Shown: positions 24,713 through 34,484 of the stretch, one piece after another
Position numbering within the stretch: position 1 is the first letter of the stretch
Layout: each line of letters opens with the position of its first letter
Source: CAIMDX01 sp041652155
GTDB lineage: Bacteria; Patescibacteriota; Minisyncoccia; Minisyncoccales; JAQTVQ01
Direction of reading: 5' to 3'
Length of the DNA stretch: 53,807 nt
Assembly (NCBI GenBank): GCA_041652155.1
Contig: JBAZHV010000005.1
Span: 1 to 53,807 of the forward strand
The notes under the pieces: generated by a model
What the model was told of the DNA's origin: nothing
The model's input: the letters and a program-made list of their open reading frames with translations, nothing else
Databases searched by the model: none
Program-made: the position numbers and the translations under genes

Positions 24713-26563
24713 TTATTCCTCGTTCCAAACCTCCATAACGCATTTGGCGCAGTCGAAATTCAGACGGAATTTCTTTCTGTCATAGACCAAAAACAGGGGT
24801 TCCTTGAACTGCGGCTTTCCCGATTCAAAATTTTTCGGACAAGCCCCCAAGAAATATCGCAAACAGTGCCTGGCGGTCATAAGTTTTTTCCCCTTGACGT
24901 CCTTTTGCTGTTCAAAAGAATTTTCCAAAACTTTGGCTCCGTGCCTTTGATAAAATTTCTTCGCCAAACCGTTGGAGACATTGAACGAATAATCAAGCTC
25001 TTTCCAGGGATACGGCTCATCTGTCTTTGCGCGATCAGATATTGTGATGCGGGGATAATTTTTCATTCTTGCCTCGAAAAGCATTGAAATAAGCTCCCTT
25101 CTCCAATCGTTCAAAACCGACAAAGGAACAAAATAAGGCTTGCCAAGATCAAAAGAAAAATCTCTCGCGCAAAACACAGTGTCTCCCAATTTGGAAAACT
25201 GTTTTTTCCAGCTGCTTTCGACAAGCTCCGGCTTCTGGGCCAATTTCTTTTCAAAAATAAATTCCATTTCCGCGGAATTTCCATCCTCGTCCCTGGCGCT
25301 GACGCCAAAACCTTTTTTTGTTTCATTGACGAAAAAATCCGCCGCCACGCAACGCCGGGTCCCGTCCAAAACTTTCTTCCCGAAGGCTACGTCCAAATTC
25401 CTGTAAATATCCATTCCCGGATGGAGCGAAAGCCATTTGTTGGGATATATCCTGCCGTTCTCGACCAGATTTATGTTCGTGCCTACCAATTCTTTTTTTT
25501 CTTCGAACCAGCACAGACCGTCTCCGTTCCTCAGATCGTTCTCGCGATCAAGGATAAAATATTCCCTCCCGACCTCCTTCACTTTGCCTATGAATTTACC
25601 CAAAGATTTCTGGCTGTCCGGAGAAACGATATCTTTTTGCCTGCCGTATAAAAAATGAGTCGTGAATCCCCTGTTGAACGTTCTCTCCAGATCCGGCTCA
25701 AAGCTCAACTTGGTGGCTCCCGAAGACGGCCTCTTGTATTTCCCGCCGCCGGCCGCGATGATCTTGTCCAATTCCTGGCGGTATTTCGCCACAACATTGC
25801 TAACGTAAATATCGCTTTTCAACCGCCCCTCGATCTTAAAAGAAGTAATGCCCGCCTCGATCAATTCTCCGAGGGAAGCCGAAAGATTAAAATCTTTTAG
25901 TGATAAAAGGAACTTGTCTTTCGCCAATTCTTTTCCGTCGGAATCGACAAGCGAAAATGGCAACCGGCAAGCCTGTATGCATTTTCCCCTGTTGGCGCTT
26001 CTCTGGCACAGAGCCTGGCTTAGATAGCATCTTCCCGAGAAAGAAACGCAAATGGCCCCGTGCACAAAAACTTCCAGATCAACTTTGGTTTTCTTTCTGA
26101 TCTCTTTCATCTGCTCAAGGCCGCATTCTCTGGCCAAGATCACCCTCTGAAAACCGGCTTTCCCCAAGAACTGCGCTTGTTCGGGGTCATAATTATGAGC
26201 CTGGGTGCTCGCGAAGATCTGAATGGGCGGCAGGTCCATTTCCATTATGCCCATATCCTGAATGATGATCGCGTCAACTCCCATATCGTACGCTTTCCAT
26301 ATCATTTCTTTCACGGCAGGAGTTTCTTCGTCGAAAAAAATAGTGTTTATGGGAAGATATATTTTGACGTAATATTGGTGGGCGAATTTAACAAGCTCTT
26401 CTATGTCTTCCCAAGAGTTACCGGCGGCCGATCTGGCGCCGAATTGCGGCCCTCCGATATAAACCGCGTCCGCTCCGGCCAAAACAGCCAGCCTTGCGGT
26501 GTACAGATCTTTAGCCGGAGCCAAAAGTTCCAATTCAATTGCGTTCTTGTCATTTTTAGCCAT
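24713..26563 (-). CDS. Peptidase U32 family protein (YegQ/RlhA-like)
   Basis: 616 residues. The N-terminal U32 domain has ELLAPAKDLYTARLAVLAGADAVYIGG-type sequence, the ARECGLEQMKEI segment and the metal-cluster region VHGAICVSFSGRCYLSQALCQRSANRGKCIQACR with clustered cysteines. A DUF3656-like C-terminal extension follows. U32 proteins bind an Fe-S cluster; several modify rRNA or tRNA by hydroxylation with prephenate as helper, others were called collagenases. The C-terminal end holds a further cysteine pair (DCAKC). It is probably RNA-modifying rather than a protease, by analogy with RlhA and TrhP. Confidence 0.87.
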   Translation of the reverse strand: MAKNDKNAIELELLAPAKDLYTARLAVLAGADAVYIGGPQFGARSAAGNSWEDIEELVKFAHQYYVKIYLPINTIFFDEETPAVKEMIWKAYDMGVDAIIIQDMGIMEMDLPPIQIFASTQAHNYDPEQAQFLGKAGFQRVILARECGLEQMKEIRKKTKVDLEVFVHGAICVSFSGRCYLSQALCQRSANRGKCIQACRLPFSLVDSDGKELAKDKFLLSLKDFNLSASLGELIEAGITSFKIEGRLKSDIYVSNVVAKYRQELDKIIAAGGGKYKRPSSGATKLSFEPDLERTFNRGFTTHFLYGRQKDIVSPDSQKSLGKFIGKVKEVGREYFILDRENDLRNGDGLCWFEEKKELVGTNINLVENGRIYPNKWLSLHPGMDIYRNLDVAFGKKVLDGTRRCVAADFFVNETKKGFGVSARDEDGNSAEMEFIFEKKLAQKPELVESSWKKQFSKLGDTVFCARDFSFDLGKPYFVPLSVLNDWRRELISMLFEARMKNYPRITISDRAKTDEPYPWKELDYSFNVSNGLAKKFYQRHGAKVLENSFEQQKDVKGKKLMTARHCLRYFLGACPKNFESGKPQFKEPLFLVYDRKKFRLNFDCAKCVMEVWNEE

Positions 26564-26681
26564 TACTGAATATTAAATACTAAATACTGAATAAAAACAA
26601 CCTTGAAGGCGGGACAGGCCCGGACAAAAAAATAAAAACGGATCATCCCGGCGGCAAAACCGCAAATTATCCGGCCGCAAT

Positions 26682-26709
26682 AAAAACCCGCCGTATATCC
26701 GGCGGGTTC
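26682..26709 (-). terminator. Terminator of the M3-like oligopeptidase gene
   Basis: On the minus strand AACCCGCC and GGCGGGTT form the stem, followed by TTTTTATTG. Confidence 0.9.
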
Positions 26710-26728
26710 AAATAGATATTCATTAATG

Positions 26729-28564
26729 TTAATCGGCGAGAGTCTTGATCCATAACCTGTATTTTTCCGCCATATCTTCAAAACTTTTTTTATTCGTCGC
26801 AATGGCCTTTTTCCCGTGCACGACGGATATCTTCGCGTTAAGGCCGATCTTCCCCTTTCTCGCAGGAACGGTTTTCAAACGATTGATGCGCCGCTTCGCG
26901 CGCCTCAATATGGCATCGATCGACGAGGTCGCTTCCTTCAAAAACGCTTCCGCCGATAACTTCTTGCCGGTCGCCGCCATAACAAATTCATTGAACGATC
27001 TTGATGCCCCCAACCGCCACACCTTTTCCATCTCTTTGCCGACATTTGGGTTGTCAACGATATATCCGTATTTTTTATAAAAATATTCCCGCCATTGGCA
27101 GACGGCAAGGAAGGCCAGGCCATAGCCGTGATATTCCGCCGAACCTTGGAAATGATAAATGTGATTGACATTAAGTATCCATAAAGAATCTTCCGAAGCC
27201 ACCGAGTATCTCCTATAATTTTTCTTGGCCAGAGAAAGAACCTTCTCTTTTGTCAGGTCTCTCGTCTCGTATATTTCCTTCTCAAAAGTTGAGATCATAA
27301 TGATGCTGTCAAGAAAAAGCGGCTCCAAAAAATGCAATTTTTCCGCTTTCCTCCTGAACAGATCGAAAGGATAAGATTCTCCCTTGGAATTTTTCGCATA
27401 ACGGGTTTTCCATTCGATGCTGCTAAATATGCTATCCAAAAACATGCTCTGCGTCTCCGTCCATGCCGCGGTCGCGGGAGGATATTCCGTGTTCATGCAC
27501 GCGTCTCGCTGTTCGGTATTCAAAATATGGGCCGCATGCCCTCCCTCGTGGAAAAGGGTCAGATAACCTTCTTCTCCCGACCCAGGCTGTCCGGGAACGA
27601 CATTGCAAGTGAAGTTGCTGCTTCCGGGGATCCTTTTACCGTTCTTGAATTGCACTATTTTGGGCCAATGGCAAAAACCGTTATTGTATTTTCCCGCGCG
27701 GTCCAGCATATCAAGAGCGATAGACCCGTTCCGATAATCGATACCGAGCGCCGCGAACGAAGCTCCCCAGCGGGGCAACGCATCTTCGAATTGCAAATAC
27801 TGGTCTTCTTCCTTGATAAAATCACCGGCCATCATATAATCAAAATTCCAAGGTTTTCTAAGCCCAGGCATTTTTTTCTCCAGCTTCTTTATTTCGTTCC
27901 TCGAAAATTTTGTTTTATCATGTATCGTATTAAAAATGGAAAAAAGCTCCTTCTTGGACATTTTATCCCCCGTCCGCACTTTATAATCGTAAAAATCACT
28001 ATACCCGAGGGCGCGCGCGTACTCATTGCGCAGAGCGATCATTTCGACATATTCGTCAAGACAGCCCAAAGCAAAAGATTGGCATGCGTCGAAGCAAGCT
28101 TTCCTTATTTTTTCATCATTGTGGGTCGCCATCATCCCGCGCATTTTCAAATAAGAAACGGCTGTAAAAGATTTTGTTTCGGGGTCCGTGTACCCCTCTT
28201 TTCTGGCCGCCACCTTATCGTGGATCTTCGCTTCCAGAGCATTCATTTTCTCTTTAAGCGGTTTGACCTCGAGCGGTTCTTGATAACAGTCAAAAAAAGC
28301 CAGCCATGCATTTATCCGAGCTTTGGCGGCCGGACCTACGCGAGGAAGAAAAGATTTCAACTTCTCGGCATGAACGGTGCTGGCGCCAAAAGAATCTCTC
28401 TCCAAAAGCGCTTTGTTCATATCTTTGTCGGCAGAATGATCCCCCATATACGAAGTCCAAAAAAGATCTTCATATTTTTGATGAAGTTTGGCATAAGTAT
28501 TGTTCAAAAGATCGATATATTTGTATGCTTTCTTTTCGATGTCTTTGGAAAAAGTTCCTTTCAT
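26729..28564 (-). CDS. M3-like zinc oligopeptidase
   Basis: 611 residues from the ATG at 28564; the upstream Met at 28615 is less likely. The helical N-terminal half includes YLKMRGMMATHNDEKIRKAC. The active site HEGGHAAH (context YLTLFHEGGHAAHILNTEQ) gives two zinc His and the Glu base. A typical M3-like ETQSMFLDSI follows for the third ligand about 26 residues on. There is no signal peptide, so it should work in the cytoplasm on short peptides. Length and architecture agree with the M3 family and, more loosely, M2/M32. Terminator downstream. Confidence 0.87.
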   Translation of the reverse strand: MKGTFSKDIEKKAYKYIDLLNNTYAKLHQKYEDLFWTSYMGDHSADKDMNKALLERDSFGASTVHAEKLKSFLPRVGPAAKARINAWLAFFDCYQEPLEVKPLKEKMNALEAKIHDKVAARKEGYTDPETKSFTAVSYLKMRGMMATHNDEKIRKACFDACQSFALGCLDEYVEMIALRNEYARALGYSDFYDYKVRTGDKMSKKELFSIFNTIHDKTKFSRNEIKKLEKKMPGLRKPWNFDYMMAGDFIKEEDQYLQFEDALPRWGASFAALGIDYRNGSIALDMLDRAGKYNNGFCHWPKIVQFKNGKRIPGSSNFTCNVVPGQPGSGEEGYLTLFHEGGHAAHILNTEQRDACMNTEYPPATAAWTETQSMFLDSIFSSIEWKTRYAKNSKGESYPFDLFRRKAEKLHFLEPLFLDSIIMISTFEKEIYETRDLTKEKVLSLAKKNYRRYSVASEDSLWILNVNHIYHFQGSAEYHGYGLAFLAVCQWREYFYKKYGYIVDNPNVGKEMEKVWRLGASRSFNEFVMAATGKKLSAEAFLKEATSSIDAILRRAKRRINRLKTVPARKGKIGLNAKISVVHGKKAIATNKKSFEDMAEKYRLWIKTLAD

Positions 28565-28631
28565 GGATATATTTCTTAAAATTAACGCTGATCTTAAAAA
28601 TCCCGCCATGGCCAAACCGGCCGGCGGCCGC

Positions 28632-29420
28632 TCATTTGACCAGGGCGCTTTCCGCCGCTTCTTTGATGAACGGCTGGCAAACTTTATCGAAATTATTTTT
28701 CTCGGCGACGAAAGCTATTCCGTAAAAAATATTATTTTTAGCCAGATAGCTGTAAGAAACGTTCCTTAGCGCCGCGCCCCCGACGGTCATCTCCCCGTCA
28801 AGATAAGCGGTGTTTGTTTGGAATATTTTTTGGCTGATCTTAACGGCTCCTCCCAGATCGCCGATAACTTTTTCGACATGGTCTTCGAGCGTAACATTTT
28901 CGGGAAGAGCATCTTCCTTGATGACCAAATTGCATCCCCCGCTGGCCACGGCGATTTTTATTTTGCTGTCCGGCGCTCCTCCCTGATCGATATTCGGCCA
29001 ATCGGGATATTTTATTTCAAAATTATCAGTTTTGAAAATGGCGTATTTTTGCTCTCTTTGCGGCTCTTCGCCGCCTTTTTGAACGAAACTCCTGCCGTCC
29101 GGAGCGGCGCATCGGGACGGATATGATCCATCTGCCGGAAACCCGGCCGCTACGCACGAATCGAAGTCAACGATCTGCTTTATCAGCGAATCGCACCGCT
29201 CCTTGCTCGCCATATCGCTCTTGGGCAGGCACTCTTGGAGCTGTTCCGCAACAGTGCTTTGCGTCGCAGGGTTATCAAGCTGCTGCTGCGTTTTTTCTCC
29301 TGCCGCTTCCCCTATCTTTTCCGCAGCGGGCGGCTGCCCCTGAAAATAAAAATACGCGGCGGCACCCGCCGCAACGGCGAAAATCACAACGAATAAAACC
29401 AATAATATTTTTTTGTTCAT
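28632..29420 (-). CDS. Membrane-anchored protein with DFDSC-GFP-CAPDGRxF module
   Basis: 262 residues. One N-terminal membrane helix (about 5-23) places the rest outside. A helical segment with QECLPKSDMASKERCDSLI is followed by VDFDSCVAAGFPADGSYPSRCAAPDGRSFVQ, a cysteine pair module that recurs in secreted CPR proteins. The C-terminal 130 residues (YAIFKTDNFEIKYPDWPNI onward) look like a PsbP/Mog1-type beta-sheet domain. The gene at 48786 shares the cysteine module, so the two are paralogues over that part. The role is unknown; a surface binding role is a guess. Confidence 0.7.
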   Translation of the reverse strand: MNKKILLVLFVVIFAVAAGAAAYFYFQGQPPAAEKIGEAAGEKTQQQLDNPATQSTVAEQLQECLPKSDMASKERCDSLIKQIVDFDSCVAAGFPADGSYPSRCAAPDGRSFVQKGGEEPQREQKYAIFKTDNFEIKYPDWPNIDQGGAPDSKIKIAVASGGCNLVIKEDALPENVTLEDHVEKVIGDLGGAVKISQKIFQTNTAYLDGEMTVGGAALRNVSYSYLAKNNIFYGIAFVAEKNNFDKVCQPFIKEAAESALVK

Positions 29421-29433
29421 ATTTGCCGCCTGA

Positions 29434-30438
29434 TTACCCGATCAATAAATTTGTTATGATCTTGATCATCTTGTCTTTCTCTTGGCGGTCGCTTACCGCG
29501 ACCAAAAGCGATAGAACTGTCAAAGCATTGTCGTTGATCTTCCTCTCACAACTGCTTTTGAAAAGATAGCCGTTTTTATCCAAAAAATAGATAAACAAAA
29601 ATGAGCCGGTGCGCTTGTTCCCGTCTATGAACGGATGGTCTTTAATAATAAAATACAAAAGATGGGCGGCTTTTTCTTCCAGCGACGGATAAAGCTCCTC
29701 CCCGCCGAACGTCTGGTAGATATTACCCAAAATTCCTCTCAATTTGTCGCTGTTCTCCTGTCCGAACAGATCGCTGGCTTCTTCCTTAGCAGCCAATTCT
29801 TTTTTAATTTCATTTATTATTTCTCTTGCCTTTTCGTACTCCAAAACAAACTTTCCTTTTCCTTTCTTGGATAAGGCCAACTTCTCTTTATCATATTGCT
29901 CAAGCAGGGTGAATGTTTTTGAATAATCGGCGAGCAGGTTCAGTATCTCTTGCTCCTGACCGGCAAGCAGCTCATACTTTGATTTTTCCCGCAAAAAAGA
30001 AATAGCCTCCTGCAATTCATTAAATTTATTTTGCGTTTGCAACATCCTCTGCTCATTGATCGTATATCCTTTCAGCAGATGTTGTTTCAATGTTTTGGTT
30101 GCCCATATCCTGAATTGCGTTGCCTGTTTTGAATTTACCCGGTATCCCACCGAGACTATCATATCTAAATCGTATAGGTTCATTTTTCTGATTTTTCCAT
30201 CAGCGGCAACCTGTTCCAAAATAGAACATGTCGATTTCTTATCCAACTCGGCGGTCTTATAAATATTATTTATATGCTTAACGATTGCCGGACGGTTTAC
30301 GCCGAAAAGCTTGGCGATCAGATGAGCGTCGAGCCAAACAGTATCTTTTTCCAGGCGCACATCCAAACGAGGCCCGTTTTTGGACTTGTAAATGATGATC
30401 TCTCCTTTTTTAATTTCTTGCTCTGTTTTTTTAACCAT
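29434..30438 (-). CDS. RhuM-like N-terminal plus Fic/DOC C-terminal protein
   Basis: 334 residues. The first ~120 resemble the virulence RhuM family DNA-binding-like domain (TVWLDAHLIAKLFGVNRPAIVKHINNIY, SVGYRVNSKQATQFRIWATKTLKQHL). The C-terminal part has HPFIDGNKRTGSFLFIYFL, an intact Fic/DOC catalytic motif (HPFxDGNKR), which in Fic transfers AMP and in Doc transfers phosphate. These RhuM-Fic fusions are common in CPR and Bacteroidetes and are thought to be toxin-like or defence-related. It starts 13 bases upstream of the next membrane protein gene, so they may be co-transcribed. No antitoxin gene is next to it. Confidence 0.85.
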   Translation of the reverse strand: MVKKTEQEIKKGEIIIYKSKNGPRLDVRLEKDTVWLDAHLIAKLFGVNRPAIVKHINNIYKTAELDKKSTCSILEQVAADGKIRKMNLYDLDMIVSVGYRVNSKQATQFRIWATKTLKQHLLKGYTINEQRMLQTQNKFNELQEAISFLREKSKYELLAGQEQEILNLLADYSKTFTLLEQYDKEKLALSKKGKGKFVLEYEKAREIINEIKKELAAKEEASDLFGQENSDKLRGILGNIYQTFGGEELYPSLEEKAAHLLYFIIKDHPFIDGNKRTGSFLFIYFLDKNGYLFKSSCERKINDNALTVLSLLVAVSDRQEKDKMIKIITNLLIG

Positions 30439-30609
30439 AGCTTGATAACGCTTTTCCTAAATTTACCCCTTTCCAAATTATAAATCAATTTCAGAGGAAC
30501 GATCTCCGCCATAAACAAAAAACGGAAAAGATGACCTGCCACCTATTTAGTAGACGCGAATGAAAAATCGCCTTCGTTTTGGAGACTTCTTCAACTTCTG
30601 CTAGAGTTA

Positions 30610-32133
30610 ATGGATATGCGATATCCGACCGATAAAAACAAAATTATAAAATATGCGATCTTTCTTCTGGCCTTGATAGCACTTGGTGCAACCGGTTTTT
30701 TTGCAGCGCAGCGTTACAGTTTCAGATCTCTGGCATCGCTGCCGGCATTCGCCGATTCCTATCAGGCGACCTCGTCATCTCTGGACTGTCCCGCGGGGGC
30801 GGACGAACAGATAAAATTCGACTTTGCCGCATCAGGGAATTTGCCATCCGTTTTACCGGAATTTTCAATGAATGAAAACCCGGAGACTGCGATAACCACG
30901 ATAAATTTTAAAAATGTCGGCAGCTTGAACGGACAGTTTTCTTATGATCAAGTCATAAAGTGCCCTCTGATCGGCCGGATAGATTCCGCTATATCAAACA
31001 ATGATCTGGTTGTAACCATCTCCCGCCAAGGCGCTTACTTGCCCGCCGGCATAAAAATCAACGGTACGGCCGCTGTTATTACCCTTCCCGCCGGCAACGG
31101 ACAGTTCCCAAAGGTAACGAACCAGCTGCCAGCCCCGGACTCGGCGGCCTTTCCCTCTTTGCGCACGATCAGCTTCCACGTTGTTGCCTTCAGCCCGCTG
31201 GCACAATTGAAAATATACGTTAACGGCAGCGAACAGAACTTTACTTCTGCGATATCCGGACCAAACGATAATCTGGTGCAATTTCCTTACCTGATAGAAA
31301 AAGACAAAGAATATTCCATTAAAGCGATCGCCAGCGACGAACAACAGCGCACTGCAGTTGCCGCCTGGACCTTCGAAGGCCAAATACCTTCGCAAGCGAT
31401 CCTCGGCTCCGACCGTTTCAAATTCCTGGGGTGGTGGGGGCGCATAACCGCCGACGGAATATCCGTTCGCAAAGGTCCGGACAACAACTCGGATAAACTG
31501 GGCACGCTGTCATCGATAAATAATGTAAAAATCCTGAAAGAAGTTTACGGCCAAGCATTGCCGAGCGCTGACGGCCAATATTCCAACGGTCTTTGGTACC
31601 AAATCGACGGCGGGAAATATCCGGGCGGATATGTATTCTCCGAATATGTTTCCCCTATCGCCCAGCCGCAGCCTCCCGCCGATCCGCAACGTCCGGCGCA
31701 AGTTTCCTCCGGAGACAATTGGATCGATGTCGATCTGACAAAGAAAATACTCACTCTCTTTACATTTGATAATAAGCCATTGCTGGCCACGTACGTCTCT
31801 CCCGGACGGGAGGGAAACTCGACCCAAACGGGAACTTTCAACGTATGGTACAAACTTTTAAAAGCGGAAATGAGAGGCGGACCGCCTTTGCATTCATATG
31901 TTTACGACCTGAAGAACATTCCCTGGGTGATGTATTATAACGCTGATTATGCCATTCACGGCACCTATTGGCACGATCGATTCGGAACGGATCAAAGCGC
32001 GGGTTGCACCAATATGACGCAAGGAGACGCCAAATTCGTTTTCGACGGCACCAAACCGCTCATCCCGGAAGGAAAAGGAAGCGTTTTCTCCGGCGCCTCC
32101 AATCCCGGCACAGCGGTCTACAACCATAATTAA
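30610..32133 (+). CDS. L,D-transpeptidase with Ig-like and SH3 domains
   Basis: 507 residues. A basic start and hydrophobic helix (about 13-30) export the protein. The N-terminal ~240 residues include an Ig/Big-like region. An SH3_3 domain lies at about 275-345 (ADGISVRKGPDNNSDKLGTL, then VFSEYVSPI). The YkuD domain fills about 370-500 with HGTYWHDRFGTDQSAGCTNM, the HxxxxxxxxxxxxSxGCxxM catalytic motif with its cysteine. It should cross-link peptidoglycan by 3-3 bonds or attach proteins to it. Strong terminator after it. Confidence 0.9.
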   Translation: MDMRYPTDKNKIIKYAIFLLALIALGATGFFAAQRYSFRSLASLPAFADSYQATSSSLDCPAGADEQIKFDFAASGNLPSVLPEFSMNENPETAITTINFKNVGSLNGQFSYDQVIKCPLIGRIDSAISNNDLVVTISRQGAYLPAGIKINGTAAVITLPAGNGQFPKVTNQLPAPDSAAFPSLRTISFHVVAFSPLAQLKIYVNGSEQNFTSAISGPNDNLVQFPYLIEKDKEYSIKAIASDEQQRTAVAAWTFEGQIPSQAILGSDRFKFLGWWGRITADGISVRKGPDNNSDKLGTLSSINNVKILKEVYGQALPSADGQYSNGLWYQIDGGKYPGGYVFSEYVSPIAQPQPPADPQRPAQVSSGDNWIDVDLTKKILTLFTFDNKPLLATYVSPGREGNSTQTGTFNVWYKLLKAEMRGGPPLHSYVYDLKNIPWVMYYNADYAIHGTYWHDRFGTDQSAGCTNMTQGDAKFVFDGTKPLIPEGKGSVFSGASNPGTAVYNHN

Positions 32134-32164
32134 ACGGCTCGCAAAACGCGTTCGCGGCACAAAC

Positions 32165-32190
32165 AAAAAGCTCCCTAGCGGGAGCTTTTT
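32165..32190. terminator. Bidirectional terminator between the L,D-transpeptidase and csp genes
   Basis: AAAAAGCTCCC-TAGC-GGGAGCTTTTT; the stem is perfect and flanked by T-runs on both strands. Confidence 0.9.
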
Positions 32191-32210
32191 TGCAGATATT
32201 AATTTATATC

Positions 32211-32408
32211 TTAGATGCGGGATACTTTTACCGCGTTTGGTCCTTTCGGGGAATCAGCTTTCTCGAAAGATACTCTGTCTCCGATCTTCAATTCCTCATA
32301 GCTTACGTCTTTGAGTTCGTTGCTGTGAAAGAATAAATCTTTTTGTTCACCGTCAACGGTAATGAATCCGAAGCCTTTTTCTGTGAGAGTTTTAATTGTT
32401 CCTTCCAT
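32211..32408 (-). CDS. Cold shock domain protein
   Basis: 65 residues, the standard size. RNP1 is KGFGFITVDGE and RNP2 is DLFFHSNEL, both slightly altered from the KGYGFI and VFVHFS of E. coli CspA. The C-terminal GPNAVKVSRI is typical. It binds single-stranded nucleic acid and melts RNA structure, as an RNA chaperone. It has its own long 5' region (32409-32560), AT-rich and without a clear ribosome site, as usual for csp genes. Confidence 0.92.
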   Translation of the reverse strand: MEGTIKTLTEKGFGFITVDGEQKDLFFHSNELKDVSYEELKIGDRVSFEKADSPKGPNAVKVSRI

Positions 32409-32655
32409 TGTAAAGTTAATTTAATTTGATTAATGTTCTAAGGTTTTACCCTAAAGCTTAGCTCCTCAATAAACTCGACTAAATTTTTATTAAGAAACTA
32501 TCTTACTGAAGAAGATATTAACACCTAAAAATTAATCAGTCAAGATGCCGTTCCTAAACGACGGTGGATTCGCGATATCCCGCCTGCCGGACAAAATCTC
32601 CGCAAAATAATAACTTCCAAACAGAATATCGCTTTCTGGGCGCCATAAAAACAAA

Positions 32656-32680
32656 AAACGCCTTAAAGCAAGACGTTTTT
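32656..32680 (-). terminator. Terminator of the 39-residue basic protein gene
   Basis: On the minus strand AACGTCTT and AAGGCGTT make an 8-bp stem (one wobble) followed by TTTTTTG. Confidence 0.7.
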
Positions 32681-32779
32681 CATACTGTAATATAATATGC
32701 AATTTCCGATGCCGATCATCGCGGATAGAAGGCGCGTCGCCGACAATACCAGGGGCATTATCCGGGGCATTCCCTTCCC

Positions 32780-32899
32780 TTATTCGCCTTTCTTGGCTTT
32801 CCTTGCTTCCAGCATTACCTTCTTCGCCGCCAAGCGTTTTTTGGTTTTATGGGTCTTTGATTTATGTTTGCCTATCGCCATTCCAGCTCTTTTTGCCAT
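32780..32899 (-). CDS. 39-residue highly basic protein
   Basis: The minus strand encodes a peptide starting MAKRAGMAIGKHKSKTHKTK with only two acidic residues, ending KAKKGE. It has a clear stop, and a terminator lies about 100 bases on. About half its residues are Lys, Arg or His. It is shorter than usual gene-finding limits. Not recognised; the composition suggests an RNA- or ribosome-binding peptide like small ribosomal proteins (THX, bL36-like size). It follows hisS on the same strand by 69 bases. The antisense frame (32697-32912) looks hydrophobic only because Lys codons read as Phe. Confidence 0.65.
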   Translation of the reverse strand: MAKRAGMAIGKHKSKTHKTKKRLAAKKVMLEARKAKKGE

Positions 32900-32968
32900 A
32901 TATATTTTTTGATTACTTTATTATTTTATGAGTGTAACAGAAAATAACGATAAAGGAAAATATTTCAG

Positions 32969-34267
32969 CTATCTTCCCGCTTCCTCGTTCAACGGTTTTA
33001 TCTCGAAAGGCCGCCCCTCCTCAAATATAGCGAACGAGCTGAATCCTTGTTCCGCCAACTTATCAAGCTGCTGCCTAAGATTTTTGCTCTTCGCTTCGAT
33101 GGAAACAATATTGCCTTCCCCCCTTAGCTCCTGCGCTTTGGAAAGCAAGACATCAAAAAAAACTATTTCCGCCGGGTAAAGCAACGCGATCTTTTTTTCT
33201 GATCTTGGAATTTTAAATCCCTGCTCTTCGAGGATCGACACCACCCTTTCAAATCCGATAGAAAAACCGCAGGCAGGAACGTTCTCGTCCCTTTCCAAAA
33301 ATTTGCCTATCATCTTGTCGTATCTCCCCCCTCCCGCCACCGATGATCCGTATCCTTCCACTCCTATCTCGAATATCTGTCCCGTGTAATATCCCATTCC
33401 TCTGACCAGCGAAATATCCAGTCCGATCGAATATTCGGAGTTCGCTCTCTTTTCGATCGCGGATATGACAAAATCCAAATCTGCTAAAACTTTTTCGCCG
33501 ATGTCCGGCAACAGTTGCCTGACGCTTTCGACCGTGATATTTTTCTCTGTTGCCTGCCTGACGATATCGATGAACTTGCCGGTCGAACTTTGCGAAAAAC
33601 CTGATTCTTTAAGCTCTTTTTCCACTCCGTCCAAACCGATCTTATCAAGCTTGTCGAAAATGATGAATACTTTTCCGTACGAATCTTTTTCAAATCCGCA
33701 AAAAGCGGCGAGAGCCTCCAATATCCTGCGGTCGTTTATCCTGACCTTGAAATTTTTAAAACCCAGCTTGATCAGCGCTTCAGATGTCGCGAGTATCAAC
33801 TCGATCTCCGCGACAGGATTTTGGATCCCGATGATATCGATATCGCATTGCGTAAATTGGCGATAGCGCCCTTTCTGGTTGTTTTCCGCTCTCCAAACGC
33901 TTCCCGTCTGGATCACTTTGAAATTTCGCGGAAGCTTGGACCTGTTGTTCGCGTAGAATCTGCAAAGAGGAACCGTCAGATCGTATCTCAATCCCATATC
34001 AACCAAAGAATTTTCGGTCGGGGTTCCGCTCAGATCGAGCTTTTCCCCTCTTTTTAATATTTTAAAAAGCATTTTCTCGTTTTCCCCTCCTTCTCCGTCG
34101 GACAATAAATTTATATCTTCAACACAAGGAGTTTCGATCTGGGAAAATCCGTATTTTTTGTAAACGCCCAAGATGGTGTTCGAAACGAAATTCCTCAACT
34201 CCACCTTCTCTGGCGTCAGATCTCTCATTCCTTTTTGCGGATTGCTGTTTTTGGCCGGCAAAGTCAT
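32969..34267 (-). CDS. hisS: Histidyl-tRNA synthetase
   Basis: 432 residues, class II. GMRDLTPEKVELRNFVSN begins the catalytic core; motif 1-2 regions include PLCRFYANN and FKVIQTGSVWRAE plus GRYRQFTQCDIDIIG. The HisA/HisB signatures appear as LVRGMGYYTGQIFEI and GSSVAGGGRYDKMIGKF. The C-terminal anticodon domain is short but complete. It charges tRNA-His in the cytoplasm. No His-rich leader ORF was found in its upstream region, unlike trpS. It is followed by a 39-residue basic protein gene. Confidence 0.96.
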   Translation of the reverse strand: MTLPAKNSNPQKGMRDLTPEKVELRNFVSNTILGVYKKYGFSQIETPCVEDINLLSDGEGGENEKMLFKILKRGEKLDLSGTPTENSLVDMGLRYDLTVPLCRFYANNRSKLPRNFKVIQTGSVWRAENNQKGRYRQFTQCDIDIIGIQNPVAEIELILATSEALIKLGFKNFKVRINDRRILEALAAFCGFEKDSYGKVFIIFDKLDKIGLDGVEKELKESGFSQSSTGKFIDIVRQATEKNITVESVRQLLPDIGEKVLADLDFVISAIEKRANSEYSIGLDISLVRGMGYYTGQIFEIGVEGYGSSVAGGGRYDKMIGKFLERDENVPACGFSIGFERVVSILEEQGFKIPRSEKKIALLYPAEIVFFDVLLSKAQELRGEGNIVSIEAKSKNLRQQLDKLAEQGFSSFAIFEEGRPFEIKPLNEEAGR

Positions 34268-34403
34268 TTCTTTTAAAATTTAGGCTTGTTATTCTTTTGT
34301 TTTATATATTGTTTAGCATTTTAATGCGAAAAACACCATATTTAAAGCCGTTCATCTTAAAAAGCGTCTGAATCCAAAAAAACAGCTGGCATAATTTTCC
34401 CAA

Positions 34404-34428
34404 CAAAAAACGGGACCGCTCCCGTTTT
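34404..34428 (-). terminator. Terminator of engB
   Basis: On the minus strand AAAACGGGAGC and GTCCCGTTTTTTG form the hairpin and T-run. Confidence 0.88.
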
Positions 34429-34484
34429 CATAAAAATATCTTTGACTCTCTGTTCCTTAGAACAAAACAGTCGTCCTCTATCCG

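Noticed and set aside
27332..28579. 415-codon open frame on the plus strand
   Set aside because: It is antisense to the M3-like oligopeptidase, whose active-site motif and full-length fold are on the other strand; the antisense translation shows no domain and arises from codon bias.
32697..32912. 71-residue hydrophobic ORF on the plus strand
   Set aside because: It is antisense to the 39-residue lysine-rich protein; runs of Lys codons read as Phe and Leu on the opposite strand.
34268..34484. His-codon leader peptide before hisS
   Set aside because: The short ORFs in the region contain no His codons, and the only terminator there belongs to engB.
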